Shown here: piece after piece, positions 1 through 9,058 of the stretch
Position numbering within the stretch: the first letter of the stretch is position 1
Layout: the number at the start of each line of letters is the position of its first letter
Assembly (NCBI RefSeq): GCF_014645355.1
Contig: NZ_BMLS01000004.1
Span: 124,001 to 188,000 of the forward strand
Source: Bowmanella pacifica
GTDB lineage: Bacteria; Pseudomonadota; Gammaproteobacteria; Enterobacterales; Alteromonadaceae
Length of the DNA: 64,000 nucleotides
Direction of reading: 5' to 3'
The notes under the pieces: model-generated
Told to the model about the DNA's origin: nothing
What the model saw: the letters and a program-made list of their open reading frames with translations, nothing else
Databases searched by the model: none
Position numbers and translations under genes: made by a program

Positions 1-406
1 CGATTTGGTGACTGTAGGGGTTATTATCAACCGCCATCAACTCTGCCACTATCTTACGCACTTCCGGGCGCACGGGAGAACCCAGCAAAGTACGCAGCCG
101 CTCGTTCTCCTGTTCCAGCACCACAAAACGCTGCAACTCTTCACTCATCAGAATATTCTGGCGGGTCAGTTGGGCATTGTCTTCCAGCAGTTGGCGCTGG
201 GTCGTCAAGGCGCGGGCTGTTTGGTTTAGCACTTCGCCTGGCAGATTCGCCATGTATTGCAGGGGGCTGACCAGGGAGTTGAGATACACCCTGACTGTAC
301 TAAAAGTGTCTAATTTGCCGTCCAGGATGATAAGCAACACAGACAACACACTGGCAAGCACCAGTCTGCTGTTCAGTGACGGACCGCGGGAAAAAATAGT
401 ATCCAA
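1..406 (-). CDS. mreC: MreC, rod shape-determining protein (partial, N-terminal part)
   Basis: MreC is a bitopic inner-membrane scaffold of the elongasome that links MreB filaments to periplasmic cell-wall synthases. The visible 135 residues begin MDTIFSRGPSLNSRL, typical of gammaproteobacterial MreC. A hydrophobic segment follows (about residues 16-32), then a periplasmic Q/E/L-rich coiled coil (about residues 65-105, including the stretch around LEQENERLRTLLG). The start is a TTG at 404-406, chosen because it gives the family-typical N-terminus. The gene runs off the left edge, so the beta-barrel domains are not seen. It lies 50 bp downstream of mreB in the same direction, as in the conserved mreBCD operon. 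Confidence 0.9.
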   Translation of the reverse strand, partial: MDTIFSRGPSLNSRLVLASVLSVLLIILDGKLDTFSTVRVYLNSLVSPLQYMANLPGEVLNQTARALTTQRQLLEDNAQLTRQNILMSEELQRFVVLEQENERLRTLLGSPVRPEVRKIVAELMAVDNNPYSHQI

Positions 407-416
407 GACAGACGCC

Positions 417-446
417 TAAAAACAAGCGGGCGGCTTACGCCGCCTC
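417..446 (-). terminator. Terminator-like hairpin between mreB and mreC
   Basis: Read on the minus strand, a perfect GGCGGC stem with a GTAA tetraloop (429-444) is followed by GCTTGTTTTT. It lies just after the mreB stop and before mreC. This is inferred to be an intrinsic terminator or attenuator that makes mreB expression exceed mreCD. Confidence 0.6.
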
Positions 447-457
447 AGATTAACCGA

Positions 458-1516
<1,059 letters not shown>

Positions 1517-1721
1517 TTAACTGCCGCCATTAAACGAAAATGGGGCTAAATTTAGCATTTACGACAAACTGGTTAACTTTACCAATGCCCCCGCCCCTGC
1601 ACAAGTTGTGTGGGCAAGGCATTAGGTATAAAAAAGCAAGAAAAATTCCCTTTTGGGCTCAGACAGGGCCGCAATGCGGCAAATTAACGATTTTTCTGCC
1701 AACAAAAGCCGGTGGCTGGGC

Positions 1722-4700
1722 TTAGTGAAATACCTCGCGTTGAAAAATCAGTCGGTCATTTCCACGGAACTGGCCAAAGGTCGCTTTGGCTTTAGGGCCT
1801 TCCTGCACATTGCTGCCCTGCCAATCATACTTCAACCAGTCTGAAGGTAGCTGCCACTGTATCGTCACATCACCTCGCTGACCCGCGCTGCTTAATACAA
1901 AACCCGCACTGGGTAATACAGGTTTACCAGCTATCACTGTGCCTGCGCCCGTTTTTGAGGACACCAGCCCCAATGGGTCTTCTGCCACTAACATCAGCTC
2001 GGCAGCGCTGAAAGCCGTACAGTTATCCAACAGATTCGGTTGCCATTGAGTCGTACCTTGCTGGTAATACTCGATTTGCAATGGCAAAGGTAGAGGTTCC
2101 GTCTCAGGCCCATAGGCATTCGCCAGCACTGCCCGACCATAGCGCACCTTAGTGGGAGAACCAGCGGCAAAGGCTTGCGCCGCTAAAAAATCCGCATGCA
2201 CTGTCTGCATTGGCACCGAATCACTGTCATTGACCTGGAGGCCGAGCTGCAGATTATCAAAGGGGCCATCTACAGAAGGCGGGATAACCGGCCGAACGAA
2301 CGTGATATCTGTATCTAAATTGGCAACGCCCGCCCCCCAGACAAGATTATGGGAAACGGGCGACAACCTACCACTGAGATCTTCATCCTGATACGCAGCC
2401 AGCGTCAGGTTGGCTGATTTGGCAAACAACCCCTGATAATTTGCTGTTGTCTGATTATTGGTATTTTGCGCCAGAATTTGCGCTTTAACCCCAAAGGGCT
2501 GCCCCATATAGCTAAATCCGTTACACACCGCTTCAACGCTGTCATCGGTCAGGGCAAAGTGGGCCGGAATAAAACGGCCCACAGGATTACTTTCACTAAG
2601 CGGTGTTACTTTCCCCGCGCCAAGATAATCCTGGTCAACATCCGCACTAAAGCGCACAACCCCCACCTCGGAAAAACTGACATTGTGATTTTCGAACAAT
2701 CCGGCAACGGAGGCATGTTTGCTAAATATAGCTTGATTAGCCAAATGCCCCGCTTGTCCCGGTAATGGAGCTAGCAATTGATGCCCCACTATCACTAGCT
2801 TTCTGGGCACTGATTCGTTACCGAAATTGTTGGTTGTACCGCCTAGCGCATTCAGGGCACGTAGTTTAACGCTGAATGCCTCTCCTGCTTTGGCAAACAC
2901 ACTGCCATCATGATAGGCACCGCTAAAAGCACTGCTATCCCCACTGGCATTTACCACGTCAATGGCCACAGCTGCTGGTTTTACGGTAAATGCCGATGAG
3001 CTACCAATAAGTATCTTGCTACTATTGTTACTGCTTGTCGCCGCATCTAGGCTTATTTTTCCAGCATCGTCATAGCGTACACCCAATACGGCTTGCCCAT
3101 CACTGCCAAAATCTGCCTGGATATTGCCCGGCGCGTCCCCTAGTGCAACATTATTCACCGTCAACCAGTTGCCATTGCTACATAAGCCTGGATCCTGGCA
3201 GTTTAGATCAATGGCAACGGTTTGATTATTTGTCAGTGCGGCATTACAGAGCCCGGTTTCCGCATCGGTGGTAATGGCCTGTAGCTCTAATTCAAACTCC
3301 ACCCCGGCCACCTGATGATTTAGCCCCGTATCATTACTGCCCTTTCGCACAAAACGCAGCACACTGTCTTTAACAGTAAATTGACAAGCTAGTCCGGATA
3401 AGCCTTTTTGACAGGTAAATGGATTGGATGGTGTGATACCGCTGATGGCACCGGTACTCAGTTCGAAGGTCGCGGGGTAGAGTGCTTGTTGACTCACAGT
3501 CAACATAACATTGGTCTGGCTACTGCTATTAAAATCTGCATTTACTGCACCTAACCTGCCATTTCTTTCAGTTATCTCTACCGTGCCCGTAATATCTGTC
3601 TGGGTCGAACAAGTGGCATCTGCACAGGCAACCACATTCACCGGGTACTGACTTTCGCAAGACGCAATCAACCCGCTATGACTAAGCAAAAAGTGATGTA
3701 CCTGCGCGGCAGACGCACTGCAACTGGTAGGAGTATAACCATCGGAAGTATCGCAATAGGTTCCGCCCTCAATCGTGCCATTGTTGGTGATATGACTGGC
3801 AGTAACATCACCTGTTACCCGCCCCCCCCAGTCCACCACCGTCAGCGAATCAGCCAGAATATTGCCATCCACCAGCGCATTTGAGGACTTTAGAATCGCC
3901 TGACCTGTTTGAATATTGCCGTAAACGCTGCCATCGCTGCCGATGGTCAATGATGTAGAGGCAAAGATATCACCATATACACTGGCATTTGAGGGCTCTA
4001 TTTCGACAACAGGTGCGTTCACCTCACCGGTCAGACTGCTACCACTGGCAAGGATAAAACTGGTGGTCGCATTGACGTCTCCGGTCAGATATACCGCACT
4101 GATGGTATCAATACTGTATGCATTCAGATCACCTATCACTGTAGTACCACTGCCGATTTCTAAATGATTGGTAGCAGAAACATTGCCCTCTATCCGACTA
4201 CTGCTGGAACCAATGGTGATATCTGAGCCTTGAATTGGTCCAGTGATGCTATTAGCCGAGCCTGTATAAATACTTCCTCCATATAACCCACCCTCCAAGG
4301 TATTGCTGGAACCAAGTTGAATGATATTGGCGGTCAGATTACCGCTCATTTGATTGTCTGATGCGGTATTAATGGCCGTGGCATTCATATTGCCGCTAAA
4401 TGTGCTATTAGAACCGGTTTCAATCGTATCGGCAGACAAGTTGCCAACTATTACATTGGCATAGCCAAGATCAACCGCCTTTTCGACAGTGAAGTTTGCA
4501 TTAGCCCTAAAGTCAGACCCTGTTGATAAACTGCCAGAAATCTGAATAGATAAGCGCGAAGCACTACCACTTTGGTTTATCTTGGCATTAGATAATTTTG
4601 CATTACCGTTGATTTTTAAGGTGACGCCGGGGCCGGCGGTGCTAACGGAAATACTGTCATTCCAGCTCAAAGAGAGTCCCGAACAGGTCACTGTCGTCCC

Positions 4701-4805
4701 TCCTTTTTTACAGCCAGGCGGTAAAGGGCCATTTGGTAAACTATAGTCAGCCGCCCAAACGGAGCCAGCAGCAAGCAATATAATCAAGCCAAACCAGCAC
4801 CTCAT
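1722..4805 (-). CDS. mshQ: MshQ-like protein with repeat stalk and DUF6701-type C-terminal part
   Basis: This is the last gene of the MSHA locus and, by position and size (1027 residues), MshQ. In the family MshQ is a large exported protein thought to sit on the pilus or act as adhesin. Residues 1-18 are a signal peptide (MRCWFGLIILLAAGSVWA). Residues 121 to about 351 form 13 tandem 17-18 residue repeats, each starting G-(N/D)-(hydrophobic) and ending in a GS-rich turn. From about residue 368 (VHHFLLSHSG) the protein looks like the DUF6701 region, with paired cysteines such as CADATC. The gene overlaps mshP by 4 bp. The repeat block resembles bactofilin or beta-helix repeats, which is my inference from the periodicity. 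The adhesive role is family-based. Confidence 0.85.
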   Translation of the reverse strand: MRCWFGLIILLAAGSVWAADYSLPNGPLPPGCKKGGTTVTCSGLSLSWNDSISVSTAGPGVTLKINGNAKLSNAKINQSGSASRLSIQISGSLSTGSDFRANANFTVEKAVDLGYANVIVGNLSADTIETGSNSTFSGNMNATAINTASDNQMSGNLTANIIQLGSSNTLEGGLYGGSIYTGSANSITGPIQGSDITIGSSSSRIEGNVSATNHLEIGSGTTVIGDLNAYSIDTISAVYLTGDVNATTSFILASGSSLTGEVNAPVVEIEPSNASVYGDIFASTSLTIGSDGSVYGNIQTGQAILKSSNALVDGNILADSLTVVDWGGRVTGDVTASHITNNGTIEGGTYCDTSDGYTPTSCSASAAQVHHFLLSHSGLIASCESQYPVNVVACADATCSTQTDITGTVEITERNGRLGAVNADFNSSSQTNVMLTVSQQALYPATFELSTGAISGITPSNPFTCQKGLSGLACQFTVKDSVLRFVRKGSNDTGLNHQVAGVEFELELQAITTDAETGLCNAALTNNQTVAIDLNCQDPGLCSNGNWLTVNNVALGDAPGNIQADFGSDGQAVLGVRYDDAGKISLDAATSSNNSSKILIGSSSAFTVKPAAVAIDVVNASGDSSAFSGAYHDGSVFAKAGEAFSVKLRALNALGGTTNNFGNESVPRKLVIVGHQLLAPLPGQAGHLANQAIFSKHASVAGLFENHNVSFSEVGVVRFSADVDQDYLGAGKVTPLSESNPVGRFIPAHFALTDDSVEAVCNGFSYMGQPFGVKAQILAQNTNNQTTANYQGLFAKSANLTLAAYQDEDLSGRLSPVSHNLVWGAGVANLDTDITFVRPVIPPSVDGPFDNLQLGLQVNDSDSVPMQTVHADFLAAQAFAAGSPTKVRYGRAVLANAYGPETEPLPLPLQIEYYQQGTTQWQPNLLDNCTAFSAAELMLVAEDPLGLVSSKTGAGTVIAGKPVLPSAGFVLSSAGQRGDVTIQWQLPSDWLKYDWQGSNVQEGPKAKATFGQFRGNDRLIFQREVFH
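3750..4445 (-). repeat. Thirteen degenerate 51-54 bp coding repeats in mshQ
   Basis: Translated residues 121 to about 351 split into units starting GNLSADTI, GNMNATAI, GNLTANII, GGLYGGSI, GPIQGSDI, GNVSATNH, GDLNAYSI, GDVNATTS, GEVNAPVV, GDIFASTS, GNIQTGQA, GNILADSL and GDVTASHI. Unit lengths are 17 or 18 residues. The regular spacing and alternating small/hydrophobic pattern suggest one beta-helical coil per repeat. The units are diverged, so recombination between them is probably infrequent. Confidence 0.75.
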
Positions 4806-5215
4806 AGTCCCTCCCTAGCATCCACAGACAAGGTGCGACTGATCACCGAATCACCGGCCTGGCAGGCCCCTGTGACAGAGAGTTGATACAGGCGTATATC
4901 AGCCGCCGCATACGCTTGCGATTGGCAACGACGCAGATACGCACAATTTGTTAGCCCTGGCACAGCCAAGGGCTGAAAAACGCTATCAGTCTGGCATGAT
5001 GAGGGGACACCGACAGAAGAGCCTATTGGAAAAATCTCGCTCAACTGAATTTCCAGACCGCTTTTGGCCGCTTGCAGGGCACGTACCCCATAGACTTCAT
5101 TCACGATAGTATCGCTGGATGTAGAAAGAATGCGGCTCAAGGCAAAACCCAGTCCAGCCAGTATCACCAGAATAAACAGCGCCATCATCAACATGCTGCC
5201 TCTTTGTTTATGCAT
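4802..5215 (-). CDS. mshP: MshP, MSHA minor pilin-like protein
   Basis: This is a small membrane-anchored pseudopilin-like component of the MSHA pilus system, related to PilX/GspK-like proteins. The N-terminus MHKQRGSMLMMALFILVILAGLGF carries a short basic head, a G before the hydrophobic segment, and about 20 hydrophobic residues. It lacks the E at position 5 of a classical prepilin. Later cysteine pairs (residues about 60-90) may form disulfides. I chose the ATG at 5213-5215, one base after the mshO stop; an upstream in-frame ATG at 5245 would add a cysteine-rich MKCRCPMCPD extension inside mshO. It overlaps mshQ by 4 bp. Confidence 0.85.
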   Translation of the reverse strand: MHKQRGSMLMMALFILVILAGLGFALSRILSTSSDTIVNEVYGVRALQAAKSGLEIQLSEIFPIGSSVGVPSSCQTDSVFQPLAVPGLTNCAYLRRCQSQAYAAADIRLYQLSVTGACQAGDSVISRTLSVDAREGL

Positions 5216-5216
5216 A

Positions 5217-6089
5217 TCAGGGCACATTGGGCACCTGCACTTCATAATGATAGGAGAGGATTTCCTCGTTTAGCATAAAACGCAGCCGAATCTGTACCAG
5301 CGCATTACGGGTTAAGGTGGCCGGCAGCACTTTGAAGGGCAGCTCATCATCGGCCGCCACCAGTGAGTATGGGTGTACACTTTTGGCCATTAATGACTCA
5401 GTATCGTTCCGAATCTTAGTAATATTGGCATTACTGTTGGTCGGGCTCGATAGATAGCCATAATCTTGATAACGATACAGCCAAGTATCACTTTCGCCAC
5501 CATCACGCCAGAAGCAATAAGCAACCGGCTGACCACCTATATAAAAACGAGAGGAGGGAGAGTCGGTGGTAAATAGCGCTTGGCTTACCAAATTGATGGT
5601 CATCAAATTATCAGTATCCGGGCCGCTGATATTAAGAACAGGATATTGCACTCTGGGCGACGCGGTTGAATTGTAAACCTTCGCTGAAGTAATGGGATAA
5701 ACCAACAAGCGATCGTCACTTGCCGCGCTGTAGTCATCGCTTTCTGCACTCAGACTTAACACCTTAACTTCTGATGCAGCGAGTTCCGGTGCCACCGGCA
5801 CATCCAGATAAAAACCGCTCCATTTAATCGGCACAAATTCAATACAATGGCTGTTATTGCTATTGGCCTGGCGGGTACGAATACTGTTGGGCACGGCATT
5901 GCGCAGCTCGCGGCTTAAACGCTCCACCACAAAACGCGCTTCACTAAGCAGTTGATCGCGCTCGGTAGCATCCACATAAATACGGGTGCCCATACCAATA
6001 AAGCTGAACACCGCTAAAGACACCACGCCTAAAATGGTGATCACCACCACCATTTCCATCAGGGTAAAGCCGCGTTTTCTGGCCAGCAT
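5217..6089 (-). CDS. mshO: MshO, MSHA minor prepilin
   Basis: This is a minor type IV prepilin of 290 residues, processed by prepilin peptidase and placed in the pilus or its initiating complex. The N-terminus MLARKRGFTLMEMVVVITI shows the GFTLxE cleavage motif (cut after G) followed by the hydrophobic assembly helix. The long C-terminal region is compatible with a PulJ/GspJ-like globular domain. It lies between mshD and mshP, one base from each frame's stop or start, so translation is probably coupled. Confidence 0.9.
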   Translation of the reverse strand: MLARKRGFTLMEMVVVITILGVVSLAVFSFIGMGTRIYVDATERDQLLSEARFVVERLSRELRNAVPNSIRTRQANSNNSHCIEFVPIKWSGFYLDVPVAPELAASEVKVLSLSAESDDYSAASDDRLLVYPITSAKVYNSTASPRVQYPVLNISGPDTDNLMTINLVSQALFTTDSPSSRFYIGGQPVAYCFWRDGGESDTWLYRYQDYGYLSSPTNSNANITKIRNDTESLMAKSVHPYSLVAADDELPFKVLPATLTRNALVQIRLRFMLNEEILSYHYEVQVPNVP

Positions 6090-6090
6090 A

Positions 6091-6681
6091 TCAGTAGTTC
6101 CCCCGATAGGTGGAAAACACTATAGGCTGTCCCATAGGGGTAGTTACCGTCAGGGTAATCAGCTTTAGGTTACCTATACCAGCGTCCGCTTGACCGTCCA
6201 TATTCTGGTCATAAAACACCTGTACCCCAAGCATAAAGCCCTGATAAAGCGCGATATCATCCTTGAGTAACGAGGCATCTGCGGTGGCAGCATTAAAAAT
6301 GGCCGCGGCACTTAGCCCGTCCAGACACAGATAATCATCCACATCATCGTACAGGTCTTTGTTCGTCCCGCCTTCTTCGCAGCCTAAGGCCGCTGGTTGC
6401 GTGCACAATTCATCGGCTTGAATACCGTCTTCGGGCCTGTCTGCATCTTCTCCGCAGCGCAGTAACCCGCCGGCACGATCTGAATGCTCGTCAAACGCGC
6501 GTCCACTGATTTCATTTAATAATGACTGGCCAAGCTGCGCTGCTCTGGCCTGAAGAATAGGTTCTACACTGCGACTGGCCTGCGGCAAAATCAGGCTGCT
6601 AATCAAGGTCAGGGCGACGGCAAAGGCGGTAATACCTATCACCATCTCCATCAGGGTAAAGCCCCTGCTATTGGCAGGCAT
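6091..6681 (-). CDS. mshD: MshD, MSHA minor prepilin
   Basis: Minor type IV prepilin of 196 residues. The start at 6679-6681 gives MPANSRGFTLMEMVIGITAF, a normal class III signal with cleavage after the G of RGFTLME. An upstream in-frame ATG at 6756 would add 25 residues that lie inside mshC and break the short prepilin leader. The chosen start overlaps mshC by 14 bp. Four or more cysteines (for instance CGED, CTQPAALGCEEGG) suggest disulfide loops in the globular head. It is the second minor pilin downstream of mshA. Confidence 0.9.
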   Translation of the reverse strand: MPANSRGFTLMEMVIGITAFAVALTLISSLILPQASRSVEPILQARAAQLGQSLLNEISGRAFDEHSDRAGGLLRCGEDADRPEDGIQADELCTQPAALGCEEGGTNKDLYDDVDDYLCLDGLSAAAIFNAATADASLLKDDIALYQGFMLGVQVFYDQNMDGQADAGIGNLKLITLTVTTPMGQPIVFSTYRGNY

Positions 6682-7234
6682 GGATATAGCCCTCAGCCTC
6701 AATACAAACTTCGGTGGTAATAGCACCGCTAATCTGCACCCGACAAGTCGAACCACAAACAGGTTTCGGACTTATAGGGTTGACCGGACGACCAAAACTG
6801 TCAAAGCCAATATGCTCAAGACTAGTTGCGTCATCTAAAACCGATAGTTGTATCCCTTCACTACTCAGTTCGCCACTGCTGCTGCGCAGATATTCCGGGG
6901 TCAGGGTGCCGACCAAAGTGCTGCAGGTTCTGGCCATCTGGCCGACATCACCATTTAAGGCATAAGCCAGGTCAGCTTGTGTCGCGGAAGTATGAGTAAA
7001 GTCAGGCGGACCAAAATCCGTGGCGGTAAAATTAACCTGAAAACAATAACCCGGCCGGGTATCTTGCATGGCGCGGGTTTGCATATTGCGTAGCGAGGCA
7101 ATAATCCTGGCCTGCACTGTATATTCCACCACACCGTCTTTACCAGCAAAGCGGCTGACAGCAGAAACCGCCAGTACCCCCAGAACAATGATCACAATAA
7201 TCAATTCCAGTAAGGTAAAACCGGCGGTTTTCAT
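6668..7234 (-). CDS. mshC: MshC, MSHA minor prepilin
   Basis: Minor prepilin of 188 residues directly downstream of the major pilin gene mshA. The start at 7232-7234 gives MKTAGFTLLELIIVIIVLG, an ideal prepilin leader with E at mature position 5. A more upstream ATG (7294) lies within mshA and is rejected. Cysteines near the C-terminus (VCGSTCRVQ and TEVCIEAEG) suggest a disulfide-closed D-region. In Vibrio this position holds mshC, one of the minor pilins of the system. Confidence 0.9.
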   Translation of the reverse strand: MKTAGFTLLELIIVIIVLGVLAVSAVSRFAGKDGVVEYTVQARIIASLRNMQTRAMQDTRPGYCFQVNFTATDFGPPDFTHTSATQADLAYALNGDVGQMARTCSTLVGTLTPEYLRSSSGELSSEGIQLSVLDDATSLEHIGFDSFGRPVNPISPKPVCGSTCRVQISGAITTEVCIEAEGYIHACQ

Positions 7235-7268
7235 AATACATTTCCCACTCAGCCGAATAGGTAATGAA

Positions 7269-7814
7269 CTAGCATTCGGTGTCAACGACACCAATGGAAG
7301 GTTTACTGCCTGTAGTAGTCAGCTCGTTGCTGTAATAAACGAAGCATTGGTCATTACCTGCACTGGACGTATCAGCACTAGGCGCTGTGTAACCAGCAGG
7401 ATAAATAACCAAAGCACCTTCGGTAGCGCCTATATCTGCAGTCCCGGAATTATTCGTGTCTACGCCAGCGGACAAAAAAATGGTTTTGAATTCATCGATA
7501 TTCAGTTCCAGTAAGTCAGCCCACTGTGCTGCCGTGCCGGTTGGATAGCCGTAGTTAAGACTAATAGTTTGGCCATTTACTGTAATAGTTGGCGCAGGTG
7601 TTGCACCTGATGCACTGCCCTGGTTACCGGCAATCAAGGATTTGCCATACACACCGGAGATGGCCGTTTCAATAGATGCCTTCACACCTTGCAGCGTAGC
7701 ACCCCGAGCATCAGACTGAATATCAATAAACTTAGGTGCTGCAGTCACCGCCAGAATGCCCAAAATCACGATCACAATGATCAGCTCAATTAATGTAAAA
7801 CCTCGTTGTTTCAT
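7269..7814 (-). CDS. mshA: MshA, major MSHA pilin prepilin
   Basis: This is the structural subunit of the mannose-sensitive haemagglutinin type IV pilus, used for surface attachment. The 181-residue protein starts MKQRGFTLIELIIVIVILG: a five-residue leader, cleavage after G, E5, and a hydrophobic helix. AAPKFIDIQSDARGATL follows, characteristic of MshA. Two cysteines (QCFVYYSN and the C-terminal C) can form the D-loop disulfide. It is separated from mshB by 93 bp, the longest gap inside the pilin part of the locus, fitting a private promoter for this highly expressed gene. A direct repeat in that gap is listed separately. Confidence 0.95.
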   Translation of the reverse strand: MKQRGFTLIELIIVIVILGILAVTAAPKFIDIQSDARGATLQGVKASIETAISGVYGKSLIAGNQGSASGATPAPTITVNGQTISLNYGYPTGTAAQWADLLELNIDEFKTIFLSAGVDTNNSGTADIGATEGALVIYPAGYTAPSADTSSAGNDQCFVYYSNELTTTGSKPSIGVVDTEC

Positions 7815-7836
7815 ATCACTTACCCCTTTTAAAACA

Positions 7837-7857
7837 ATCTCTTAGTATATCTCTTAG
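7837..7857. promoter_or_regulatory. Direct repeat ATCTCTTAG x2 upstream of mshA
   Basis: Two exact 9-bp copies (7837-7845 and 7849-7857) start 12 bp apart in the mshB-mshA gap, 23-43 bp before the mshA start. The spacing of about one helical turn would place both copies on the same DNA face, fitting a regulator site or a leader element of the mshA transcript. No known regulator was recognised. Confidence 0.35.
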
Positions 7858-7907
7858 GTTATATTGCCACTTTCTTTTACAAAAGCAGTATCTTATTCGC
7901 CGCCCTC

Positions 7908-8507
7908 TTAAGGGCGACTAAATACAATTACCTGACCAATGCGTGGGTCATAAACAAAGCCGTCGCCTACCGTGTTGTCTGTTGGCGCGGCCTGGCGATT
8001 CTTCACCGACTGGGTCAAATAGTAATAACACACGTCATTCCCCCCTGAACCGGCACCGTCACCTGCCCGGGTATAATAGCGATAGTTAGCAAAAGGTTTT
8101 TGATTCCAATCATCTGTAATGGTCGGGGCGCTTTGCATAATCAAATTAAAAATGCTCACACAGTCCAAATCCGTGATTGCATCATCTTCCGAGCTATTGT
8201 CATTGGCCAGTTCGCCGCTCGGGTAACCGGTATTCTTATCTATGCCAATCTGAATCCCTCCCACCGTCACAAAGGTGGCATTGGTACCACTGTTTTCAGA
8301 TGGCCGACCTTCCAGCTCCCACTGTGCCCGAATCAGGCCGACGCCGGTAGCAAAGCCACCCGCTACGCCTTCAACCGTGGCATTTTGTGCATCATCTGTG
8401 ACTTCCAGCATGCGTGGTAAGGCCACCGCGGCCAGCAATCCCAAAACCACCACCACAATAACCAGTTCGATTAAGGTAAAGCCCCGGTGTTGATTGTGCA
8501 TTCTCAT
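7908..8507 (-). CDS. mshB: MshB, MSHA pilin-like protein
   Basis: Prepilin-like subunit of the MSHA system, 200 residues from the start at 8505-8507. The N-terminus MRMHNQHRGFTLIELVIVVV contains the peptidase site (HRG before FTLIE). A second ATG two codons downstream (8501) also gives a valid leader. A GGGAG motif precedes the first by four bases, so the first is preferred with modest certainty. An upstream frame extension to 8591 overlaps nothing useful and would bury the leader. The pilin domain resembles MshA (LPRMLEVTDDAQNATVEGV). It lies between mshF and mshA. Confidence 0.9.
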   Translation of the reverse strand: MRMHNQHRGFTLIELVIVVVVLGLLAAVALPRMLEVTDDAQNATVEGVAGGFATGVGLIRAQWELEGRPSENSGTNATFVTVGGIQIGIDKNTGYPSGELANDNSSEDDAITDLDCVSIFNLIMQSAPTITDDWNQKPFANYRYYTRAGDGAGSGGNDVCYYYLTQSVKNRQAAPTDNTVGDGFVYDPRIGQVIVFSRP

Positions 8508-8550
8508 TTTGCTCCCATCCCCTTGTTGGTGGCGTTGATACCCGGTGTGG

Positions 8551-9057
8551 TTATTGTTTAATAACCTGGCCGGTGTAGATCCTGTATTCAAAATATGGCC
8601 CGGTCGACAATCTGAATCTACAGGTGCTATCCAGTGCCTTGCCTGTTAGTTTTACACCGTCAAAGTACTCGCCATACAACTTAAAACTTTGTACTTCCAT
8701 GGGTACGTTCAGTACAGCCTGCCACAGCCCGGCGCAACCTTCGCTGGTTGGTTCAACCCTCGGCCAGCCAATATGGCTCATGGCGATAGGCCGCCGGTCT
8801 ACTTCCTTGCCCTGGCTGTTATAGCGAATTTGCAATATCCGGGCTGGGCGACCTTCGGCTTCCCATTGCCATTTAGCCGCCACCACAGCTTCAGCCATCT
8901 CATCGGCCAGCATATCCAGGCTAATCTTTTTGACATCGTCTTCACTGTCATTCAGGTACCAGATGAAAAACACCATCAGCAAAGCAAAGATCACCACGAT
9001 GATGATTTGAATCAGCAGACGTTGCAGATTGTTTTCACTGACAGACTGATCGCTCAT
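8551..9057 (-). CDS. mshF: MshF, MSHA biogenesis protein
   Basis: Small bitopic inner-membrane protein of 168 residues, named from position between mshG and mshB. The start at 9055-9057 gives MSDQSVSENNLQRLLIQIII, then one membrane segment (about residues 13-34) and a soluble region beginning NDSEDDVKKISLDMLADEM. It has no prepilin motif. The soluble part resembles the globular region of pilins (KWQWEAEGRP, compare AQWELEGRP in MshB), a similarity seen by eye. The start falls one base after the mshG stop, so translation is coupled. Its biochemical role is unclear. Confidence 0.85.
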   Translation of the reverse strand: MSDQSVSENNLQRLLIQIIIVVIFALLMVFFIWYLNDSEDDVKKISLDMLADEMAEAVVAAKWQWEAEGRPARILQIRYNSQGKEVDRRPIAMSHIGWPRVEPTSEGCAGLWQAVLNVPMEVQSFKLYGEYFDGVKLTGKALDSTCRFRLSTGPYFEYRIYTGQVIKQ

Positions 9058-9058
9058 C

